Positions 7,146-10,854 of a stretch of DNA of 10,854 bases are shown here, piece after piece. Origin of the DNA: Candidatus Segatella violae (GTDB lineage Bacteria > Bacteroidota > Bacteroidia > Bacteroidales > Bacteroidaceae); NCBI GenBank assembly GCA_002440225.1, contig DJSH01000043.1, positions 1 through 10,854 on the forward strand. The letters run 5' to 3'. The notes below the pieces were generated by a model. That model was not told where the DNA came from and did not search any database. It was given only the letters and a program-made list of their open reading frames with translations. A program made the translations under genes and the position numbers. The number at the start of each line of letters is the position of its first letter. Within the stretch, counting starts at the first letter, position 1.

Positions 7146-7631
7146 ATGAAAAAGCTTATTTTAATGTTGATGCTTTGCGCACCAATGACAATGATGGCTC
7201 AGAAATTTGGCAAGGTAAATACTCAGCAGATCATGCAGTCTTTGCCAGACGTAGCTAAGGCTAATGGCGAAATGGAAGCTCTCCAGAAGCAGAAGGAGAA
7301 CGACCTCAAGGGCATGCAGGATGAGTTCAACCGCAAGGCAGACGAGTATCAGAAGGGCCAGAGCACGATGAACGCTACTGCCAAGCAGCAGAAGGAAACA
7401 GAGTTGCAGACTCTCCAGCAGAAGATTCAGCAGGCTTACCAGGATGGTCAGCAGGAGTTGCAGAAGAAGAGCAGCGAGTTGATGCAGCCTATCGTAGCCA
7501 AGGTGCGTACAGCTATCGAGGCTGTGGGCAAGGCTGGCAACTACACTTTCATCTTCGAGGATGGTGCAGCTGTCTACACAGGTACCAACGTGGTTGACGT
7601 AACCAAGGAAGTACAGGCTAAGATTAAGTAA
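7146..7631 (+). CDS. skp: OmpH/Skp family periplasmic chaperone, paralog 2
   Basis: 161 residues, the same length as E. coli Skp. The signal peptide is short and Met-rich, with cleavage probably after MMA (residue 18). The head begins QKFGKVNTQQIMQSLPDVAKA. The central helix (about 40-120) is strikingly Gln-rich and lysine-rich, as expected for the coiled-coil arms. The tail YTFIFEDGAAVYTGTNVVDVTKEV matches the closing strand and last helix of the Skp body. It has its own upstream promoter element and is followed by a terminator, so it may form a one-gene unit as well as the end of the bamA transcript. Clear homology to its two neighbours indicates tandem duplication followed by divergence. 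Confidence 0.94.
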   Translation: MKKLILMLMLCAPMTMMAQKFGKVNTQQIMQSLPDVAKANGEMEALQKQKENDLKGMQDEFNRKADEYQKGQSTMNATAKQQKETELQTLQQKIQQAYQDGQQELQKKSSELMQPIVAKVRTAIEAVGKAGNYTFIFEDGAAVYTGTNVVDVTKEVQAKIK

Positions 7632-7660
7632 ATAGCTAAACAAATCGCATATACACAAAG

Positions 7661-7699
7661 AGTGAGGGCAGGCACAAGTGCTTGCCCTTATTTCTCATC
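7661..7699 (+). terminator. Rho-independent terminator after the second skp paralog
   Basis: AGGGCAGGCA (7665-7674) pairs with TGCTTGCCCT (7679-7688) around a CAAG loop, with one G-T wobble. Weaker outer pairs extend to 7661 and 7692. A T-rich stretch (7688-7702) follows. It lies 29 bases after the stop at 7631 and splits the chaperone cluster into two transcription units, so the third paralog and murI probably need their own promoter or read-through. Confidence 0.8.
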
Positions 7700-7711
7700 T
7701 TTATAAAACAA

Positions 7712-7750
7712 GGTATCACTCATCATCATTAATGGTATCATTCATCATGA
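7712..7750 (+). repeat. Direct repeat at the start of the third skp paralog
   Basis: Two 17-base copies, at 7712-7728 (GGTATCACTCATCATCA) and 7734-7750 (GGTATCATTCATCATGA), match at 15 of 17 positions with a 22-base period. The second copy contains the ATG at 7747. The spacing is about two helical turns. It may be an operator, a translational control element or a chance small duplication. Confidence 0.6.
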
Positions 7751-8292
7751 AAAAGAATCTCTTATTTTTGGCTTTCGCTCTCGTCACCATGACGGCTTCA
7801 GCCCAGCAGACATCACCCGCATTGGCTCAGCAACATGCTGTGCAGCCAGCCTTGCGCTTCGGTTATTTCAGCTTCGAGCAAGTCTTTCATACCATGCCTG
7901 GTTACACAATAGCCAAGCATAATATGGACGAACTCCGCGCCAAGTATGATGCCGAAACCAAGCGTGTGGAAGATGAGTTCAACACCAAGTATGAGGAATT
8001 TCTTGATGGGCAGCGCTCCTACGCCAAGTCTATCTTGGAGAAGCGACAGGCTGAGCTACGTGAGTTGATGGAGAAAAACGTAGCTTTCAAGGCTGAGGCT
8101 TCTCGACTCTTGCAGCAGGCGGAGAACGATGCTTATGCTCCGCTCAAGGCTAAGATCAACGAGGAGGCGCAGAAGATAGGCAAGGAGAAAGGATTCGCCT
8201 TCATTCTCAATACCGACAACAACGCCGCACCATACCTCAATGCTGAGATGGGTGAGGATATTACAGCAGTACTGAAGGAGAAACTGAAATGA
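7747..8292 (+). CDS. skp: OmpH/Skp family periplasmic chaperone, paralog 3
   Basis: 181 residues. The ATG at 7747 gives a standard signal peptide (MKKNLLFL, cleavage after ASA at about residue 19). Upstream in-frame starts at 7678 and 7732 would add a polar extension before it and are less likely. Unlike the two preceding paralogs, a 16-18 residue Ala/Gln/Pro-rich linker separates the signal peptide from the Skp head (RFGYFSFEQVFHTMPGY). A charged helix (about 60-140) and a closing FAFILNTDNNAAPYLNAEMGEDIT segment complete the fold. It has no obvious Shine-Dalgarno. The stop overlaps the murI start as ATGA, so translation of the two is probably coupled. The preceding terminator separates it from the bamA-skp unit. 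Confidence 0.92.
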   Translation: MKKNLLFLAFALVTMTASAQQTSPALAQQHAVQPALRFGYFSFEQVFHTMPGYTIAKHNMDELRAKYDAETKRVEDEFNTKYEEFLDGQRSYAKSILEKRQAELRELMEKNVAFKAEASRLLQQAENDAYAPLKAKINEEAQKIGKEKGFAFILNTDNNAAPYLNAEMGEDITAVLKEKLK

Positions 8293-9125
8293 TACTACCA
8301 TCCAATCCTGGCCCTATCGGCGTGTTCGACTCTGGTTATGGCGGTCTGACCATCTTGCATGGCTTGCGACAGACCCTGCCCCAATACGACTATATGTATT
8401 TGGGCGACAATGCACGTGCCCCATATGGCTCTCGCTCTTTCGAGGTCGTATACAAGTTTACGCGCCAAGCAGTGCTCAAGCTCTTCTCCATGGGTTGCCA
8501 TCTGGTCATTTTGGGTTGTAACACGGCATCGGCAAAGGCGTTGCGCTCCATCCAACAGCGCGACATTCCTGAGCTCGACCCTAGCCGTCGCGTGCTAGGT
8601 ATCATCCGTCCTACAGCAGAGGTGATAGGCAACATCACCAAGAGCAACCATGTGGGACTGCTTGCCACCGAGGGAACCATCAAGAGCCGTAGTTATGATA
8701 TGGAGATAGCCAAGCTATGGCCAGAGATAAAGGTGAGCGGTGTGGCTTGTCCGCTTTGGGCTGCCATCGTGGAGGCCAACGAGGCCGACAGTCCGGGAGC
8801 CGACTACTTTGTGAAGAAACGCATCGACCAGTTGATGCTCAAGGATGCCGACATCGACACCATTATCTTGGGTTGCACCCATTATCCACTCTTGATGAGC
8901 AGCATCGTGAAGAATCTGCCCGATGGAGTGAGAGTGGTTCCGCAGGGACAGTATGTCGCCAATAGCCTGAAAGACTATCTGAAGCGCCATCCGCAGATGG
9001 AACAGATGATAACCAAAACAGGCTCCTGCCAATATCTCACCACAGAGAGTGAGGACAAGTTCAAGGAATCGGCACAGATTTTCCTGCATGAGCAGGTGGA
9101 TGCCAAGCATGTGGACTTGGAATAA
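8289..9125 (+). CDS. murI: Glutamate racemase
   Basis: Cofactor-independent cytosolic racemase making D-glutamate for peptidoglycan from L-glutamate; 278 residues, near the usual 260-290. Catalytic features are intact: FDSGYGGLT (Asp14, Ser15), LGDNARAPYG, the first catalytic cysteine in LGCNTASA (Cys77) and the second in LGCTHYPLL (Cys196, with His198). The start at 8289 overlaps the stop of the third skp paralog by four bases. rbfA follows after 72 bases containing small repeats and a hairpin. Pairing a periplasmic chaperone gene with a peptidoglycan precursor gene fits an envelope growth unit. Confidence 0.97.
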   Translation: MILPSNPGPIGVFDSGYGGLTILHGLRQTLPQYDYMYLGDNARAPYGSRSFEVVYKFTRQAVLKLFSMGCHLVILGCNTASAKALRSIQQRDIPELDPSRRVLGIIRPTAEVIGNITKSNHVGLLATEGTIKSRSYDMEIAKLWPEIKVSGVACPLWAAIVEANEADSPGADYFVKKRIDQLMLKDADIDTIILGCTHYPLLMSSIVKNLPDGVRVVPQGQYVANSLKDYLKRHPQMEQMITKTGSCQYLTTESEDKFKESAQIFLHEQVDAKHVDLE

Positions 9126-9174
9126 TGTTTAATGACTCATGTTTAATGTTTAGTTGTCCTTCGGGGGACACTAA
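9125..9174 (+). repeat. Short direct repeats plus hairpin between murI and rbfA
   Basis: ATGTTTAATG occurs exactly at 9125-9134 and 9139-9148, with a partial third copy beginning at 9146 (ATGTTTAGT). Immediately after, TTAG-T-TGTCC (9150-9159) pairs with GGACACTAA (9166-9174): nine pairs with one bulged T and a TTCGGG loop. No T-run follows directly, so it is a poor terminator. It may be a small dispersed repeat or an RNA-processing structure. Confidence 0.6.
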
Positions 9175-9197
9175 TGATTTATTCTAATTTTAAGATT

Positions 9198-9533
9198 ATG
9201 CAAGAAACAAGACAAAACCGTATATCAAGACTGTTGCAAAAAGAGCTGAGCCTCATTTTCCAGTCACAGACTCGTATGATGCATGGAGTGATGGTAAGCG
9301 TCACCAAGGTGAGAATCAGCCCTGACCTCAGCATCTGTACAGCTTATCTGAGTGTGTTCCCTTCAGAGAAGGGCGAGGAAATCTTGAAGAATATCACCGC
9401 CAACGAGAAGACCATTCGCTATGACTTGGGCAAGAAGGTGAGAAACCAGTTGCGCATCATCCCAGAGTTGCGCTTCTTCCTCGACGATAGTCTCGACTAT
9501 CTGGAGCACATCGACGAACTCTTGAAAAAGTAA
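9198..9533 (+). CDS. rbfA: 30S ribosome-binding factor RbfA
   Basis: Small KH-fold protein that binds the 30S subunit during late 16S rRNA maturation and cold adaptation. The start at 9198 gives 111 residues beginning MQETRQNRISRLLQKEL, the typical RbfA opening (R-x-x-R-x-x-x-x-x-Q-x-E). Further family features are VRISPDLSICTAYLSVFP and LGKKVRNQLRIIPELRFFLDDSLDYLEHIDELL, the latter matching the conserved R..L..K..PEL.F..D.S..Y...I..LL pattern. An upstream in-frame ATG at 9174 would add eight residues but overlaps the hairpin arm and precedes the conserved opening, so I prefer 9198. The ABC permease follows after 60 bases. Confidence 0.93.
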   Translation: MQETRQNRISRLLQKELSLIFQSQTRMMHGVMVSVTKVRISPDLSICTAYLSVFPSEKGEEILKNITANEKTIRYDLGKKVRNQLRIIPELRFFLDDSLDYLEHIDELLKK

Positions 9534-9555
9534 GAGCCGTCACGTATAGTGTATT

Positions 9556-9571
9556 TATAATAAGGTATAAA
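9556..9571 (+). promoter_or_regulatory. 16-base leader motif shared with bamA
   Basis: TATAATAAGGTATAAA occurs exactly here and at 3895-3910 just before bamA, and three of the four bases further upstream also agree (TAT-n). A looser version (TTTATAA, then AAGGTAT) sits at 7700-7716 before the third skp paralog. Here it ends 22 bases before the ATG at 9594, while at bamA it abuts the ATG. It could be a promoter, a leader or a ribosome-binding element. Confidence 0.45.
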
Positions 9572-9593
9572 GAGAAAGGACAGTAGCAAGGTC

Positions 9594-10823
9594 ATGAATT
9601 TTCCGTTTTTTATCGCTCGCAGGTATCTCTTCTCCAAGAAGAGCACGCACGTCATCAACATCATCAGCTCGATTTCGGTGGTAGGTGTGGCTGTCGCCAC
9701 GATGGCTTTGGTCATCGTATTGAGTGTGTTCAATGGATTCCACGACTTGGTGGCTACGCTTTTCACAAGCTTCGACCCACAGCTCAAGGTGGTGCCGGTA
9801 GAGGGAAAGACGGCTCCAGCCGACGACCCGATACTCACCCAGATACGGCAGTTGCCCCAGGTAGACGTGGCTACAGAAACCGTGGAAGACCAAGCCTTGG
9901 CTGTATATCAAGATCGCCAAGCCATGGTGATGATCAAGGGCGTGGATGATAATTTCTCCGAGCTCTCCCACATCAACGACATCCTCTATGGCGATGGCAC
10001 CTTCTCCCTCCATGCCGCCAACCTGCAATATGGTACGGTGGGCATCCGATTGGCACAGACCTTAGGTATTGGAGCACAGTGGGATGGCTTCTTGAGAATT
10101 TATGCGCCAAAGAAAGAGGGCCAGCTCGATATGACCAATCCTGGTGATGGCTTCGTCGTCGACTCGCTCAATTCTCCAGGCGTGCTATTCGCTGTCAAGC
10201 AGTCGAAATATGACAAGAACTATATCGTGACCTCTATCGCCTTTGCCCGCAATCTGTTTGGGCAACAAGGCATGCTCTCCGACCTGGAGATTCGCTTGAA
10301 GGATGGCAGCGACCTGAATGCCGTGAAGGCTGAGATGCAAAAGATTGCAGGCAATAAGTATCGGGTGCTCGACCGATTTGAGCAGCAGGAAGATACCTTC
10401 AAGATTATGTCGATAGAGAAACTGATGGCATACATCTTCCTCACCTTCATCTTGGTGGTGGCTTGCTTCAACATTATCGGTTCGCTCTCCATGCTTATCA
10501 TCGACAAGAAAAACGATGTGGTGACGTTGCGCAATCTAGGTGCCAACGACAAACAGATAACCCGCGTGTTTCTATTCGAAGGCAGAATGATAGCCGTGAT
10601 AGGTGCCGTGATAGGCATCGGATTGGGTTTGTTGCTCTGTCTGCTCCAACAGCAGTATGGATTTGTGAAGCTCGGTGATTCGGAAGGCTCGTTCATTGTG
10701 GATGCTTATCCTGTGAGCGTGCATTACACCGATGTTGCCATCATCTTCCTCACGGTGATAGCCGTAGGATGGCTTGCCGTTTGGTATCCTGTGAGAGCCT
10801 TGAGCAAGAGATTGTTGAGTTGA
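9594..10823 (+). CDS. LolC/LolE-type ABC transporter permease (FtsX-like)
   Basis: 409-residue inner-membrane permease of the lipoprotein-releasing type, which extracts mature lipoproteins from the inner membrane for delivery to the outer membrane via LolA. Topology fits LolC/E: one N-terminal membrane segment (about 21-47) after the family opening FPFFIARRYLFSKKSTHVIN, a large periplasmic domain (about 50-270), then three membrane segments (about 277-303, 332-352, 380-400). The FtsX-like core includes LMAYIFLTFILVVACFNIIGS and the cytoplasmic coupling stretch KKNDVVTLRNLGAND, which would contact the ATPase. The LolD-type ATPase is not in the window. One permease may serve as a homodimer or partner another; the sequence cannot tell, so no LolC versus LolE symbol is given. 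Start: ATG 9594, with AAGG two bases upstream. Confidence 0.9.
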   Translation: MNFPFFIARRYLFSKKSTHVINIISSISVVGVAVATMALVIVLSVFNGFHDLVATLFTSFDPQLKVVPVEGKTAPADDPILTQIRQLPQVDVATETVEDQALAVYQDRQAMVMIKGVDDNFSELSHINDILYGDGTFSLHAANLQYGTVGIRLAQTLGIGAQWDGFLRIYAPKKEGQLDMTNPGDGFVVDSLNSPGVLFAVKQSKYDKNYIVTSIAFARNLFGQQGMLSDLEIRLKDGSDLNAVKAEMQKIAGNKYRVLDRFEQQEDTFKIMSIEKLMAYIFLTFILVVACFNIIGSLSMLIIDKKNDVVTLRNLGANDKQITRVFLFEGRMIAVIGAVIGIGLGLLLCLLQQQYGFVKLGDSEGSFIVDAYPVSVHYTDVAIIFLTVIAVGWLAVWYPVRALSKRLLS

Positions 10824-10854
10824 AAAGTTTAGATAAAAAGGAAAAGCCTCGTAC
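10824..10854. other. Window end, no gene visible
   Basis: These 31 A-rich bases after the permease stop contain no recognisable gene, hairpin or promoter element. They are too short to judge. Confidence 0.5.

Noticed and set aside
7678..7746. Longer N-terminus for the third skp paralog (starts at 7678 or 7732)
   Set aside because: These place polar residues before a clear MKK signal peptide, and 7678 falls inside the terminator hairpin.
9174..9197. Longer start for rbfA at 9174
   Set aside because: The start lies on the arm of the hairpin and adds eight residues before the conserved RbfA opening; 9198 fits the family better.
1..10854. Mobile elements, CRISPR, tRNA or rRNA genes, defence or toxin systems
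   Set aside because: Looked for repeats, transposase-like proteins and RNA gene patterns; nothing supports any of these. The window is an ordinary core envelope locus.

Overview
The window looks like a core chromosomal segment of a Bacteroidales bacterium, most likely Prevotellaceae (Prevotella or Segatella copri-like). Grounds: the Bacteroidota promoter element TAnnTTTG occurs twice in intergenic DNA; Shine-Dalgarno sequences are mostly weak; the lipoprotein carries a Bacteroidota-type surface-export signal; and the order (DUF6242-like lipoprotein)-(DUF6089/PorG-like barrel)-uppS-bamA-skp paralogs-murI is what I recall from this order. All genes are on the + strand. The genus is inferred; no rRNA or other marker is present.

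Layout. Positions 1-899 hold the C-terminal part of ATP-dependent PEP carboxykinase (pckA), followed by a strong hairpin terminator with a GCAA tetraloop. A promoter near 1068 then starts a tightly packed cell-envelope operon: a putative surface lipoprotein with Asp-box repeats (1100-2455), a small outer-membrane beta-barrel overlapping it by 43 bp (2413-3123), uppS (ATGA overlap), bamA, and two Skp/OmpH-type periplasmic chaperones. The second chaperone has its own promoter and is followed by a terminator. A second unit follows: a third Skp/OmpH paralog coupled by an ATGA overlap to murI, then rbfA and a LolC/E-type ABC permease. The window ends 31 bases after that gene.

How the genes fit together. 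UppS makes the lipid carrier for peptidoglycan and surface glycans. MurI supplies D-glutamate for peptidoglycan. BamA and the Skp paralogs handle outer-membrane protein folding. The LolC/E-type permease releases lipoproteins for transport to the outer membrane. The lipoprotein and the small barrel are probably envelope components themselves. RbfA (30S maturation) and PckA (gluconeogenesis or anaplerosis) are housekeeping neighbours.

I see no mobile element, CRISPR array, tRNA, rRNA or defence system. The points most worth a second look are the three divergent Skp paralogs, an abrupt synonymous-codon switch inside bamA near the POTRA/barrel boundary, a tyrosine-rich barrel insertion in BamA, the lipoprotein/PorG-like pair, and short repeated leader motifs.
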